A stretch of 64,000 bases of DNA from Mesotaenium endlicherianum (taxonomy: Eukaryota > Streptophyta > Zygnematophyceae > Zygnematales > Mesotaeniaceae): positions 164,236 through 228,235 of the forward strand of contig WELA01002856.1 of the NCBI GenBank assembly GCA_009602735.1. Reading direction: 5' to 3'. The notes below the pieces were generated by a model. It made no database searches. It worked only from the letters and a program-made list of their open reading frames with translations, and was not told the DNA's origin. The translations under genes were made by a program, and so were the position numbers. This document shows, piece by piece, positions 20,618 to 32,521 of this stretch (position 1 is the first letter of the stretch; each line of letters starts with the position of its first letter).

Positions 20618-23600
20618 TCCAGTCTACTGACTGTGAGGATGCTAGAGATAGTGAGTCGTCACTAGCTGCCCTCGTAGCAGGTATTATGGGTCCTGCTGAA
20701 CTGGATTCACTATGCATGCCTGACAACCAGATAAAGGAGACCATCAGCAATATAGACGTCCAGAGAGTGCACACTCTGGATGCTCTTGTTCCACCTGATG
20801 TCCAACATTTCTTTGCTACGTCAGGAGAACAATGCGAAAGTCAGGAAAAGACAGTCCCCCCTATCCTACTGCATTGCATGATTGCAGGTAGGAAGGTGAG
20901 GGCATTTGTTGACGGAGGGGCGTCACATACTTTTATCCACAAGGACTTAGTTAAGCGGCTAAGGCTGCCTACTGTCACCCAAGGGAATAGAAAAATATTC
21001 CTTGGAGATGCCTCAAGTATCCCGGGAGGAGTTATAACCAAGCCTATTGAGGTCCAGTTAGGTTCTGGCATTGCAGTTCTAACTGAAACGCTTACATTTG
21101 AGGTACTCAACACTGGCTTTTATGATCTCGTGCTAGGCAGGTCCTGGCTTAATAGACATCAAGCTGAAGTGTGTTGGAGCAGAGGTACAGTTAAAGTGAG
21201 AGGAGCCAGTGATGGGCAGACTGACTTGGCACCCACCAGTGCTCTTCCTCTTGTCCTGTGTGGATGGCAAATGAAGGAAAAGAAGAGGCTTCCAGAAGGA
21301 TGCAAGTTGCTGAATGCAATGGAGTTCGTCAAAAGCTGGAACCAGAAGGAAGACAGAATGTTCTGTCTGCTGCTAAGAGAGGTACCTCCTCAACCTGAAG
21401 AAGTGGTTGAGAAAAAGGTACACCCTCCGGAACACCCTACTGCTGCAAACATTGTTGCTCAGTACACGGATGTGTTTAATATGCCTCCAGGACTACCCCC
21501 TAAGCGGGAAGTAGATCATAGGATTGATTTATTACCTGGTAGCCAGCCACCCTGGCAACGCACGTATGGCTTGTCTTATTTGGAGAGTGAGGAGTTGAAA
21601 ACACAGATTGCAGAGCTGGAGGAAAATGGTTACATTTCTCCCAGTAAATCACCGTACGGCGCACCTATCCTATTTGTTAAGAAAAAGGATGGCAGTATGC
21701 GGATGTGTGTGGATTACAGAGCCCTGAACAGAATTACAGTAAAGAACAAGTATGCTTTACCCAGAATCGAGGACTTGCTTGATACCCTGTCTGGCGCTAA
21801 GGTGTTCAGTAAGATAGATCTCAAGAGTGGTTATCATCAAATCAGAATTGCTGAGGGGGATGAACACAAGACTGCTTTCCGCACACGTTATGGACACTAT
21901 GAGTTCAACGTGATGCCATTTGGACTGACTAATGCTCCTGCTACCTTCATGGGAGCTATGAATGACATTTTCAGACCTTATTTGGATAAGTTTGTGCAAG
22001 TTTTCCTGGATGATATTTTAATTTTCTCTAAAGATGAAGCTCAGCACACTGAACACTTATAAACAGTCCTAGACACTCTACGGAAAAATCACTTATATGC
22101 TAAAATGAGCAAGTGTGATTTCTTTAAGGAAAGTATTGAATTCTTAGGCCACGTTGTCAGTAAAGAGGGCATCAGGGTAGATCCTAAGAAAGTCCAGACC
22201 ATAAGGGACTGGCCAGTACCACAGTCGGTCTCTGAAGTTAGATCCTTCCTCGGGTTGGCTAACTACTATAGGAGATTTATTGAGAATTATTCCACAAAGG
22301 CCAGTAAACTGACTGACCTTACTAAGAAAGACATCGGGTATGTGTGGGGGGAAGAGCAGCAGGCTGCCTTCCAGACCCTTAAAGATGCCCTTTGTTCTGC
22401 CCCAGTGCTAGCCGTGTATGACCCCAGCAAACCGGTGCAGGTGGTTACTGATGCCTCTGATTTTGCCATGGGTGCTATTTTGTTGCAGCCTGCTGACAAA
22501 ACCACAAAGGATGGTAAGGTACGGCAGGAGTGGCATCCTGTGTTGTATGAGTCTATGAAATTTAATCCAGCGGAGATTAATTACTCAGTGCATGATAAAG
22601 AGCTGCTAGCTATCATTCATGTACTCAAACAGTGGAGAGCATACTTACATGGTAAAGCTTTTAAGGTGATTACAGATCATCTAGCTCTGACCCACTTTCA
22701 GAAGAAGTCCAAGCTGTCGAGGAGGGAGAACCGCTGGAGCCAGATGCTGGAGCAGTTCCAAGTCCAGATCGACTACAAACCAGGGAAGTTGAATCCTGCT
22801 GATGCACTCTCTAGAAGACCTGACTTGCAAGAAAGGAACTTTAGTCAGCATGCTGTAGATAAAGTCCTGTGTGCACTCACTTCACTAAAGGTGAAAAAGT
22901 CCTTCCTTGAACAACTTAGGAAAGCCTACCTTTCTGACCCAACATTTGAGCCCAGCCCCACTACTGGTATGTGTCGTGCTACCGCACTCGGGTATAAGCT
23001 CAAGGGAGGGGTCTGGGTGACTGAAACCACTTCAGGCAGGCTGAAGCTGGTCATTCCTAATAATTTGGAAATAAGGTCTCTCTTACTGAGTCAAGCTCAT
23101 GACAGTCTCCTGGGTGGACATTTGGGGCAGGCCAAAACTGTTGGCAAACTGGCAAAACATTATCATTGGGAGGGGTTACCCCGGGAGGTCTTGAAATATG
23201 TCAAGTCCTGTGACCAGTGTCAGAGAAATAAGTCTCGGCACACACCACCCGGAGGTCTCTTGCAACCGCTACCCATCCCAGCGGGACGCTGGGAAACTAT
23301 ATCCATGGACTGGGTGGTCTCACTACCAAGAACTGCCAACGGGCATGATTCAATACTGGTAGTCGTGGATAAACTGACAAAAATGGTCATTTTTATCCCC
23401 ACAACTGTCAAAGTGACTGCACTCGAAACAGCGAGACAGTTTTACAACCATGTAGTATGCCAACATGGGCTCCCTTCTAATATCATCTCAGACAGAGACT
23501 CAAAATTCACCTCTAAGTTCTGGAGAGCTTTAATGGGGTTAATGGGAGTCAAACAGCTGCTCAGCACAGCAAACCACCCTCAGACTGATGGGCAGACTGA

Positions 23601-24402
23601 AAGAACTAACCGAGTTCTGCAGGAGGTGCTGAGAGCATATATTAACCAAAAACAAGATAATTGGGATGACCTGTTGCCTCAAATTCAGTTTGCGGTCAAC
23701 AGTGCGGTGCACGCGTCAACGGGCAAAACTCCTTTTGAACTCAGCCTGGGTAGAGTCCCTAAGTCTCCTCTAGATGTGCTAGGGGAATCTTTAACTCACC
23801 CTGAAGGGATTGACAACCCGGTCTCCCTCCAGTTAACTCAGGAGTTTGCTGACACCCTGTCAGAAGTCCAACGAAACTTGCACAAGGCCCAAGAAAACCA
23901 ACAAAAATACGCTAATCAACACCGTCGGGAACTGACATTTTCCAAGGGGGATTTAGTCAAACTGCATTCTCAGCACCTGTACCTCCCTGGTGTGGTCAAG
24001 AAAAAGCTTGGCCCTGTCTGGGTCGGTCCATATTCGGTGGTCCGTCGTGTCGGTCAGAATGCTTACAAACTGAACATGTCAGCTGACTACAAGGGTCACC
24101 CGGTCTTTAATGTCTCCTTCCTGGAACCATACATCAAAGGTGATACACTGTTCACAGGTCGGTTACCTGTCCAACCGGGACCGGTCCCCGCTGTCCGGGA
24201 CGGCGACCCTGAGGAATATGAGGTCGATGAGATTTTAGACGCTCGCTCGGTCCGTCGATCGTCTAAATATGTCATGAAGTACCTCATCCGATGGAAGGGT
24301 TACGATGCCTCTGGGGACACTTGGGAATTTAAAGATCAGCTGACCCATGCCAAAGGGGCGTTGAAACGGTTCCACCTTCGGGCGGCTGGGGCACCTCCCT
24401 AA
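20593..24402 (+). pseudogene. pol: pol of element B with a single internal stop
   Basis: Open in the -1 frame from the slippery site for 1270 codons, except for one TAA at 22060-22062 in RT (element A reads AAG there). Protease has [11 protein letters not shown] near 20905, an unusual DGG in place of the common DSG/DTG. RT has VDYRALN and FLDDILIFS (near 22005). RNase H has [13 protein letters not shown]. Integrase has the HHCC zinc region (near 23095-23220) and a D,D,E core (WVVSLP block, [21 protein letters not shown]). The last 70 residues form a chromodomain ([17 protein letters not shown]), so this is a chromovirus likely to target histone-marked chromatin. Confidence 0.93.
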
Positions 24403-24452
24403 CAGTCGTTTCCGTTGACACGGGAAGGTGACAGGCGGTCCTGTCTCCAAAT

Positions 24453-24524
24453 AAGTTGGAGGGAGATGTGACAGTTAGTGACGGTTGTGACAGGCAGCCC
24501 ACCTTTAAATTTAAGTTGGAGGGA
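24453..24524 (+). repeat. Two internal copies of the polypurine tract after pol
   Basis: aagttggaggga occurs at 24453-24464 and 24513-24524, identical to the terminal tract at 26467-26478. The first is followed by TGTGACAG, which could be the relic of an older LTR start. Element A keeps one copy at 12803-12814. Confidence 0.75.
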
Positions 24525-24726
24525 GCGGTAGTCTCTGATCACCATATTACCCACTCAACCTGCGCTCACACTCACTTGCTCTCCAACTCAATTTTTCCTT
24601 ATATTCGCTCACACCAGGTATTCCACTCTTGGAACTCTCCTGATCGCATCCCTCTTCATCAAGGGCACTCAGTAACGGCAAAATATCATGACTTCACTAA
24701 CTGCATTGTGTTTATGATTGAGCAGG

Positions 24727-26394
24727 ATGACTCAAAAGTCGGAACTCAAGAGGAAGAGAAGGGCGGAAGAGGTACATGCAGAATACTTGCAGTTCCGTGG
24801 AGACATCGAATCATCTTCCATCACCGCTCGGGAATCACAACGACTTTAACAACAGCGGGAGGCACAGAAGAAGAAGGAGGAGGAGGAACAGGCCAGACTG
24901 AGGCAGGGAGAAATGGACAGAATAGCTGCAGAGGAGGCTAAGAAAGCATAGGAGGAGAGGCAAGCTGAGGAGAAGCGGAAGCAGCAGGCTGAAGAAGAAG
25001 AACAGAGGAGAATGAGCAGCTACCGCTACACGGTGCTGGGCAAGGGCTTTGATCTACTGGAGGAGGCCTTCAAGTATGCCCAGAGAAGTCGCAGTGAGTC
25101 GCAGAAGGAAATCCTCCAGAAGGAAGGGGAGACATCAGAAAACTTTGACAAGTATGTAGAGGTCGGCACAGGGCTCCTCCTCTACCACGATTACGCTAGG
25201 ATGGTAGGATATACCATCGGAGAGGCCAAGGCAATGGCCCAGGTGAACGAAGCAGGAGCTGTCTCGATTCCTGGTATCTGGGGGGCAGATAGGGTCATCA
25301 GGATGATCCCCATGGACGCGGACAGCTTCAAGGACTCAACACCCCACAACAGGTTCAAGGCCATGTACAATGAGGTGGAGAGGAGGAGCTGGGAATTCTT
25401 GGCCAGAGAAACCAGTCAGCTGGACTTTGCAGGGCACTGGTACCCTTGTACTCTCAAAAAGACAGACGCTGCCTTCTTCCAAAAGCCCACTGATTGGCGG
25501 TGGATGACCATCAACATGAGGGACCAGCAGAATGACAGGGCGACGGATGAGGATTTCCTGACGGACCTAAACGGGAACATAGTATTGCCCCCTCACATTG
25601 CGGCTTGGGACCCAAGATTGGATGGAGTCAGAGACTGCATGAGCCAAGAGATGCAGGGGGACAGAAGCAGGGCCCGAGAGTCATTCTCCAAAGGGAAGCA
25701 CGCTTATGCCAAATGGGCAAGTAAGCAGGGGGAAAAGGACCTCTATGCGGTCCGGACTCAGCAGCCCCCACCAGCACCCAAAAGGGGAAGGTCAGTAGGA
25801 TATTCTTTATCTCGGGAAGAGCTGGAGCAGCGGACAGAGGAGACCCCAGAAGTCTCAGAGGAACCCGCGGACAACGAGGAGGCGGAGTCGGAGGAAGACG
25901 AGGAGGAAGGCGAGGAGGAGGACACTAGCCCCGCCGTGATCCTGACACCTGCCACATCCCCTGTAAGGGAGAAGACGGGGTGGGCCCCGCCGCAACTCGC
26001 TCAAGAGGAGGATATCACTTGGCTGGGGACTGCCAGAGGACAGAGCCCATCTCCAGGCAAGGAGACCCAGTCGGACAGGGCAGAGAGGAGGGCTGCTCGG
26101 GAGATAGCCAGAGGCCTGCCAGCATCTCCCTCGCAGAGAGGGCATGTACCCTTGGCTCATGTCATGCAACATCCTTCCGAGATGCCGGTATACGTACCTG
26201 TCAGTTTGAGGACTGCCCAGGAGAAGGCTGCCTCCCTTCAGTTTCACACTGTGCAGGAGGAAACAGCCCAGTTACTACGTTCTCCGCCGGGTCCTTACAC
26301 GGAACCCCCTTCTCTGACAGGCTTCAAAAGACCCCAAGACAAGAGGAGGTCTGGCTCCCCTGAGCATAGGGCCTCAGGGATATCTCCCTCCTAA
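24727..26394 (+). pseudogene. ORF3 of element B: unknown retroelement protein
   Basis: From ATG 24727 the frame runs 555 codons with two stops (TAA at 24847, TAG at 24949). The part from ATG 25012 is fully open (460 residues), so a shorter protein is possible. Layout: Lys/Glu/Gln-rich coiled-coil-like region up to about 25015; a core starting YRYTVLGKGFD with DYARMVGYT, RMIPMDADSFKD, YNEVERRSWEFLARE and LPPHIAAWDPRLDG (to about 25640); a strongly acidic stretch near 25855-25925; and a C-terminal motif ASPSQRGHVPLAHVMQHP near 26118-26170. The homologue in element A shares all but the details. No membrane segments, zinc fingers or enzyme motifs recognised. It could be an accessory Gag-like or chromatin-binding protein, but that is a guess. 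Confidence 0.8.
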
Positions 26395-26443
26395 GGGCAG
26401 CAGGCTGGGGATAAGAGGGACAGCACGCTGTTACTAGTGATAG

Positions 26444-26478
26444 TGTTGTCGAGGCGACAACATGATAAGTTGGAGGGA
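26444..26478 (+). promoter_or_regulatory. Hairpin and polypurine tract of element B
   Basis: 8-bp stem tgttgtcg/cgacaaca with loop agg (26444-26462), then aagttggaggga (26467-26478) one base before the 3' LTR. The stem is identical to that of element A. Confidence 0.78.
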
Positions 26479-26479
26479 T

Positions 26480-27200
26480 TGTAATGAATCAGTATACTGG
26501 TCGATATAATATTCATTTAAATAATATAGTTAAATAAGTTCAGCCTGCTGAACTCTAGTTAATAATCAGTCTGCTGGACTTTATACTTAATATCAATTTA
26601 ATGACTTGGCCGGAAGTAGCAGGCTGAGGCCACCTTAAGTCAGCTTGCTGACACATTCTTTGACAGCCAGCTGACTTCCGTACTCGGTAGCAGCGAACTG
26701 CCTCAATATGCATCTAAGTGTGGTATGCTAGATGAATGGCCACATGACATCCCTATGATGGATGGCGATTCGGGATGATGGGAGATGGCGGTGGATTTGG
26801 TTAACCGAGGTCCTACCAACGTGGTTAACTCCCGGGTAGGCGGTGCCATCGCACTGACCGTTGAACAGTAAACTCATTCCATGTACATATGCTAGGCATT
26901 GCTCTCGAGTTCGGCATTCGGAAACGAGGCCAACTCTCTTGTACAGCTTACTGAGAGAGATCTGAATCCAAGGCGAGAAGCCATTGATACGCACTGTCTT
27001 CTAACCTTGCTTATGTATGAGTTTACTGATTTGCATCATTGATGCTAGGTTACTCGCATTTGACTTACAAGTATTATTCACTGCTAGTGTATTGTCCTTT
27101 GCCGTTTAACCAGTTAACGGAAATTGCCATCAAGATTACTTGCTGATTTAAAGATCTTTATTAATTGTTAATCGCTTATTTGGTAAGTCGATTCATTTCA
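26480..27200 (+). repeat. 3' LTR of element B
   Basis: 721-bp copy of 18385-19104, followed by the atagc duplication. Confidence 0.93.
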
Positions 27201-27817
27201 ATAGCGTTGTATTTTATATTATCTAGTATAATATATATATACAGATTACAATATATAATATATTACGGGTATATATTGTATTACCAAGAGGCACTATGAC
27301 ACCTACGTAAAGTCATGAGGCTCATGGCATAAGCCAAGAGTCATAACGAAACCTACCAAGGAGAGGTTTGCCTCGTTTCACATGTCACGTGAAGAGGTGG
27401 ACCTTTTGGGTTGTCACGTTCAACAGGTACAAGTTGTCCTGTCACAACCCTCTAATATAGGTGTCGCAGGAGTGCCAAGCACTCAACCGGCTCGCGTTGG
27501 CAAGCATAAATACTTGCAGAGCCAATCTCAGTGCAACTCTGAGAACGCCTCTTCTCGTCATTGCATCTTTGTCCAGGTTTTGGACAATTTCTTTCTGAAA
27601 AGCTTAGAAAAGATCTTCACAATTCTCCCGATAGTGAGAATTGTTACATCTACTTCACCAGAGGATAGAGCGCAAGGAACATAGGTTGCATGCGCGGGTC
27701 AGTGGGTTAGACTTTGCATGCTTTGTTCAGATGGCTGTATGTGTTGCTTTGATGTACATTGTATTAGGATGAGTGTTTAAGTGTTGTTGAGACAACAACA
27801 AGTTAAGTTGGAGGGAT
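27201..27817 (+). other. AT-rich spacer and 3' end of element D interior
   Basis: The first 90 bases are (TA)-rich with self-complementary words. No gene follows. The last 30 bases carry a degraded version of the A/B hairpin (tgttgttgagacaaca) and the polypurine tract aagttggaggga (27805-27816), so the adjoining LTR is a 3' LTR. The start of the D interior cannot be placed. Confidence 0.5.
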
Positions 27818-28355
27818 TGTAATGAATCAGTATTATTGATAGTGTAATATACACATAAATACAATAGTTATTTAAGTTCAGTCTGCTGAACTTTAGGTAA
27901 CATTAAGTCTGCTGGACTTTAGGTGATAATCATTATAATGACTCAGTCGAGGGCAGCAGGCTGAAGTCTACTATTTGTCTGCTTGCTGACACATTCTTAG
28001 ACAGTCAGTTGATTGCCGCACTCGGTATCAGTGAACTGCCTAGTAATGCATCTAAGTGTGATATGCTAGATGAGTGGCCAGATGACACCCTTGAGGTGGA
28101 TGGCGATTCGGGATGATGGGAGATGGCTGTGGATTTGGTTAGCCGAGGTCCAATCGACGTGGTTAACTCCCGGGTAGGTGATGCCATCGCACTTGCCGTT
28201 GAACATTAAACTCATTCCATGTACATAGGTTAGGTCATACTCTCAAGTTCGGCATTTAGAAACAAGGCCAACTATATTGTAGCGCTTACTGAGAGAGATC
28301 TAAATCTGAGGCGAGAAGCCATTGATACGCACTGTCTTCTAACCTTGCTTATATA
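27818..28355 (+). repeat. Element D 3' LTR, first part
   Basis: Diverged relative of the A/B LTR (tgtaatgaatcagta start). It stops abruptly at cttatata, where element E is inserted, and resumes at 39883. More changed than the A or B LTRs, so the oldest copy of this family here. Confidence 0.85.
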
Positions 28356-29074
28356 TGAAAGGGAGAAGGGTGCGGGGAGTGCGCCCATGCACACTCACGC
28401 ACCCTCACCCGCGAGTGGAAGCATGCACGAGGACCTTTTCTTGTTGCATGCACAAGGTGGAGTGGCCTGGTGGTATGCCACCCTTGCAAGAGTTAGAGGG
28501 CTACATGAGAGAGAGGAGTTGAAAAGAACTCACTTTATTAAGAAAAGTCGTGTACAAGCTACGAAGGTTAGACTAGAATAGAATAAGCCCCCTCTACTTC
28601 CTTGTGCTTCCCATTTATCCTTTTACTCTAAGTGTCCTCTCTAGCAAAGTACCTCCAGAACCTTCTCCTATGGCTCCTTCCATGTAGGTGACCTTGCCTA
28701 GTTGGACAAGCTAGCACACTCACACGCACACAATCACACTCTAGAATATTCTACTACACAAACCACTAACTCCTCACGGAGTTTCTAGAAATTCCACGAT
28801 CACTTTGGCACTCTACGTAATTGTACGTACTTTCTGGAACCCTCACGTTTCAATGTCCTACTTTCTGGACTCCAACCGAAATTTTCGTCACTGGACCTGT
28901 CCTTGTCACGAAATAAAATCTGTGACATTTAAAACTCACTAAAAACTTCCAAAATTTATAACTATCTCAATACTTGTCCAAATGACGTGAAATAAAGGCC
29001 AAAGTTCTTCTAAAATCACACTCTATGCACATAAAATACTAAAAAGAAACAAACTACACTTTCATAACCTTACA
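28356..29074 (-). repeat. 3' LTR of element E
   Basis: 719 bp, matching 39163-39882. On its own strand it starts TGTAAGGTTATG and ends CCCTTTCA, both ends resembling the element C LTR. Confidence 0.9.
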
Positions 29075-30708
29075 TCATCCCCCTCCTCAAGATGCGACGT
29101 CCTCGGCGCATACTAAGCATAAGTGACGTCATATGAGGAATCGAGCTCACTTATACGCTAGAAAAACACATATTCACATATATTATACAAGTTGCAGGTC
29201 TTGAACAGGCTACAGGATGATACTTAATACTCCAAACTTGCTCCACTTAGTAAAAGCTCCATCGCATACATTGGCTCCACCCATGGCGTCTCCTAACACA
29301 ATTGCATCTTCTCTTCAACTCCTTCGTCTTGGAGTAGGTCAATATCTTCATAAGGGCTGTGACATACTCCCTCCATCAACTCTACATACTCCAAAGCTGG
29401 ATCCAAGGCATAATAGTCCGCCAAATCGCCAAAATACTCATTTTTCGCCCTCTTGGACGAGTGGCAGCTCCTCGTCGCGCCATGTGGCTTACTCGTGGTA
29501 CTTTTATAATTTTGACCAGATTACATCATAAACCTAAGTTTACTATGTTCCTGAACCTTCTGGTACCCTTAGCTACCTCTAGCTCTAAGCCATACTCCTT
29601 GTAGAGGTATTGCACTCTCTCACTCGTGTGCGTGACTCGTGGTGACCTCTCAAGACGCCAAGTGACACCCCCCTGACTTTTTTTTGACATTTTTAGCCTG
29701 AAAGTTGTGTAATCTACATAATATCTCCCCTTTGAACTCACTGGTATGCTTTATTTCTCCTGATTCCAAGCCTAAGATCATGATACCAGATTGCGCCTTG
29801 CCTCACACATGTGGCTCGCACGGCAGTCCAGCAGACCGCCATGTGGCACTGTCAGGACTTAAATTAACATTTTTATAAAAAAAAAATACTTTTTCTGAAT
29901 CTCAACCCATAGGACTACCTCTCCACAAAATTTTAGAGTCTGAATCAAAGTCTAACACTCAAACGAGATCGTCACTTTGTGCCTCACGCTCGTAGGACGC
30001 ATACGCGCGCAACATGGATAAAGCTCCCGCGCCTACAAATGGCACATGCTTAAACCCCTGATTCTGAAACTTGACTATGACTCAAGGAAGGCCTCATACT
30101 AGGCCTCTCACATCATGTAGGACTTCTAGTGAAAATATTACCCACTCTCTCCTAAGTAGGCAAAAAGTAGCCAAAATCTGCCAACTTTAAACCTCGCGCT
30201 CGCCTACCCGTAAAACCCTCAAACATAGACAGATTTGAGTATCTTCCAAGTTCTTGCTCTCAAACTTCTTTCCACTTCACATCTCTTAGTTACAACTGAA
30301 CTCATGGGACTGGTTTGACCTTGCTTACAAGCACTATAAACAACTATAACACTCCCCCCCCTCATCATGAAGGTAAGGCGCTTACCACTCGAGTGTCCAA
30401 GTCCAGATTTTACGCCTCTCTTGTGCTTGCTTGTATAGGCGCTGATTCTCCTAGCTTCATGTCCAGGTCTTTGTCATATACCTCCATCTTAGGCAGGACA
30501 TATCAATCCCATAACACTTGGTCTCCTCCTCATAGGTCCATATCCATAAAGTCGTAGTCTCCATCAAGCGACGATAATAATCTTCACAAGGCATGAGCGC
30601 GTAGTCTCGCTTGTGGTGCACCAAACTCCATCATAGTCTTCTCCTTGGCTAGATGCTCACTCCCACATACCTCTGGCTCTTCTTGAAGGTCAGCCTTCAC
30701 ACAAGGCT
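29075..30708 (-). other. Element E interior, 3' part
   Basis: Read on the minus strand it ends with the gaggacgtcgcatc / gaggagggggatga block that also ends element C. Nearer to 30700 a broken frame reads EKTMMEFGAPQARLRAHAL with stops. No recognisable retroelement domain. The lack of pol fits a non-autonomous element. Confidence 0.55.
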
Positions 30709-31452
30709 TGTAAGGTCATAGGTTTATAAAGTGCATTATTGAGTTTCATAAAATTATGTTTTGATTGTACATTCATGTAGAGTGCATTTTTGTGGTCATT
30801 TTGATATAAAGTTCATCGAATTTGGTCAAGTATTGAGAGAGTTATGGATTTCCGAAGTTTAATTAGTTTTGAGGTCGGTTGACGACTGTCCTTAATTCGC
30901 GGTGAGCGCGACCGTCGGATTGACCGACAGCGTCGAGCGATCTGGCCCGTTAGAATGAACTCGAACCTTCACGTAAGTTCGGCTGACGCGGAGTGCCGAC
31001 TAGGTCGATTTACCTAGAAGTTTCGGTTTAGCCTAGCGCGTCTAAGATAGAATATTCTAGTAATGTCGATGCATGTATGTGGACGTCAATTCGGCCCGAC
31101 ACGTCAGATTAGACTGATCTGGCTTACTCACGAATATTCTGGAAGGGACGATTTGACGAACACTTAGGAAAATCCGTAGCTTCCTCCTAGGGGGGAGCAC
31201 TTAGGCAGAAAATTATAAATAGGCATAACTTCTTTGTTTCTTATCAGTTTTCACTTCTGTAAATTTCTACGGGTTTGTAATGACAAGGCCTTTCATCCTA
31301 CATCATTTGTGAGCAGTTTCTTGCTACTCAAAATGTTGAGTAATTTTCCTAAGCTTTGTTAGTGATATGCCGCTGCACTCTCTAGTATGATGGCAACTAG
31401 TTCCTTTCCTCGTGAGTCACTACGCTTCCACTAGGGCACTTTGCCCCTTTCA
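30709..31452 (+). repeat. 5' LTR of element C
   Basis: 744 bp, tgtaaggtcat to gcccctttca. A good TATA box (tataaata, 31214-31221) lies about 505 bases in, setting U3, with R-U5 of roughly 210 bases. Confidence 0.93.
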
Positions 31453-31454
31453 TC

Positions 31455-31466
31455 TGGTATCGGAGC
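31455..31466 (+). promoter_or_regulatory. Primer binding site of element C
   Basis: tggtatcggagc two bases after the LTR, the same primer site as in A, B and (reversed) E. Confidence 0.8.
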
Positions 31467-31489
31467 AGGGCTAGTTTGCATATTATATT

Positions 31490-32521
31490 ATGGAGTCGCA
31501 GCCGGCAGCTGGAGGAGGCGAACATGTCGAGCATGTTGAGCGCGCGGGGCAGCAGGCAGCACCAACAATGACCAGAGAGCAACAAGAGATGCAGGCGATG
31601 CTAAGACAAATGGCAAATGCAATTGGAGGAGAAGTCTACACCCAGTTTCAACAAAATATGCGCGCGGAGGTGGAGAGAATGGTGCGAGTTGTTATGGGGA
31701 ACGCCGCTTCGACGAGTTCGGCACCTGCACCTGTTGTACCACCGATTCATGTTAACCCAGTGGTGCAACCAGTTATTCCACCCGCATCAGGAGTGCGTGC
31801 GCCTAAGCCTGAAGTTTATACTGGAGAGCGTGGATCGCCGCCTGTTCATCAATGGATTTTTGGAGTGAAGAAGTTTATGGAGTATTCTGCGCTCACGCCC
31901 GACAGGCAAGTCGCCTTTGTCATAACTTTGCTGCAGAAGAGTGCTGGAGCTTGGTATGAACGAGAAGAGCAGCTGTCTGGAGTTCCTGCTACTGTTGATC
32001 AGCTATTTGAAGGCTTGAAGAGGCAATTTCAACCTATTGCACCCGAGGCTACCGCTCGAGATCTATTGGTGCGCCTTCGTCAGCGAGGAAGCGTTCAGGA
32101 GTATGTATCGCGCTTCAACGAGCTGGTGCTTCAATGTCCATCCATGCACGAGTCGGAGATGATGGACAAGTTCAAGAGGGGACTCAAGCCAACTGTGGCC
32201 AAGGAAGTGGCGCTCAAGGACCCTACCAGTCTTGGAGAAATGATGGCATTGGCAACAAGGGTCGACGCTGTGGAGTATAGTCAGAGGCAGTGGGGCAGCC
32301 ACAACTTTGGAGGATATCGACACTTTGGATCTCAAGCGCCAAGCACGAGTGTTCAAGGTCCAGTACCCATGGAGTTGGGACTTGTGCAGTACCAGCGCAG
32401 GCAGCAGAATTTCAAGCCGAGAGGACCGTGCTATAGTTGCGGCAAGCTTGGACATCTGGCTCGAGACTGTCATGTGAAGGCGAAGCAACCTCAACAGCAG
32501 GAAAAAGGAGGACGCCAGTAA
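31490..32521 (+). CDS. gag: Gag of element C
   Basis: 343 residues, intact, starting [10 protein letters not shown]. The retrotransposon gag domain runs at about 100-260 ([60 protein letters not shown]). A CCHC knuckle [14 protein letters not shown] near residue 314 follows. It should package the element RNA. It overlaps pol, which lies in the -1 frame. Confidence 0.93.
   Translation: MESQPAAGGGEHVEHVERAGQQAAPTMTREQQEMQAMLRQMANAIGGEVYTQFQQNMRAEVERMVRVVMGNAASTSSAPAPVVPPIHVNPVVQPVIPPASGVRAPKPEVYTGERGSPPVHQWIFGVKKFMEYSALTPDRQVAFVITLLQKSAGAWYEREEQLSGVPATVDQLFEGLKRQFQPIAPEATARDLLVRLRQRGSVQEYVSRFNELVLQCPSMHESEMMDKFKRGLKPTVAKEVALKDPTSLGEMMALATRVDAVEYSQRQWGSHNFGGYRHFGSQAPSTSVQGPVPMELGLVQYQRRQQNFKPRGPCYSCGKLGHLARDCHVKAKQPQQQEKGGRQ

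Larger units (their letters stand above)
18385..27200 (+). mobile_element. Element B: nearly intact Ty3/gypsy chromovirus with an extra ORF3
   Basis: 8816 bp, with 720- and 721-bp LTRs that differ at roughly 15 sites by eye, flanked by a perfect 5-bp duplication atagc (18380-18384, 27201-27205). Order: LTR, primer site, gag, pol in the -1 frame, ORF3, hairpin, polypurine tract, LTR. Gag is whole, pol has one stop codon and ORF3 has two near its start. The closeness of the LTRs marks a recent insertion. Confidence 0.95.

Noticed and set aside
31201-31260. Host promoter at the TATA box
   Set aside because: It lies within the element C LTR and recurs in the 3' LTR.
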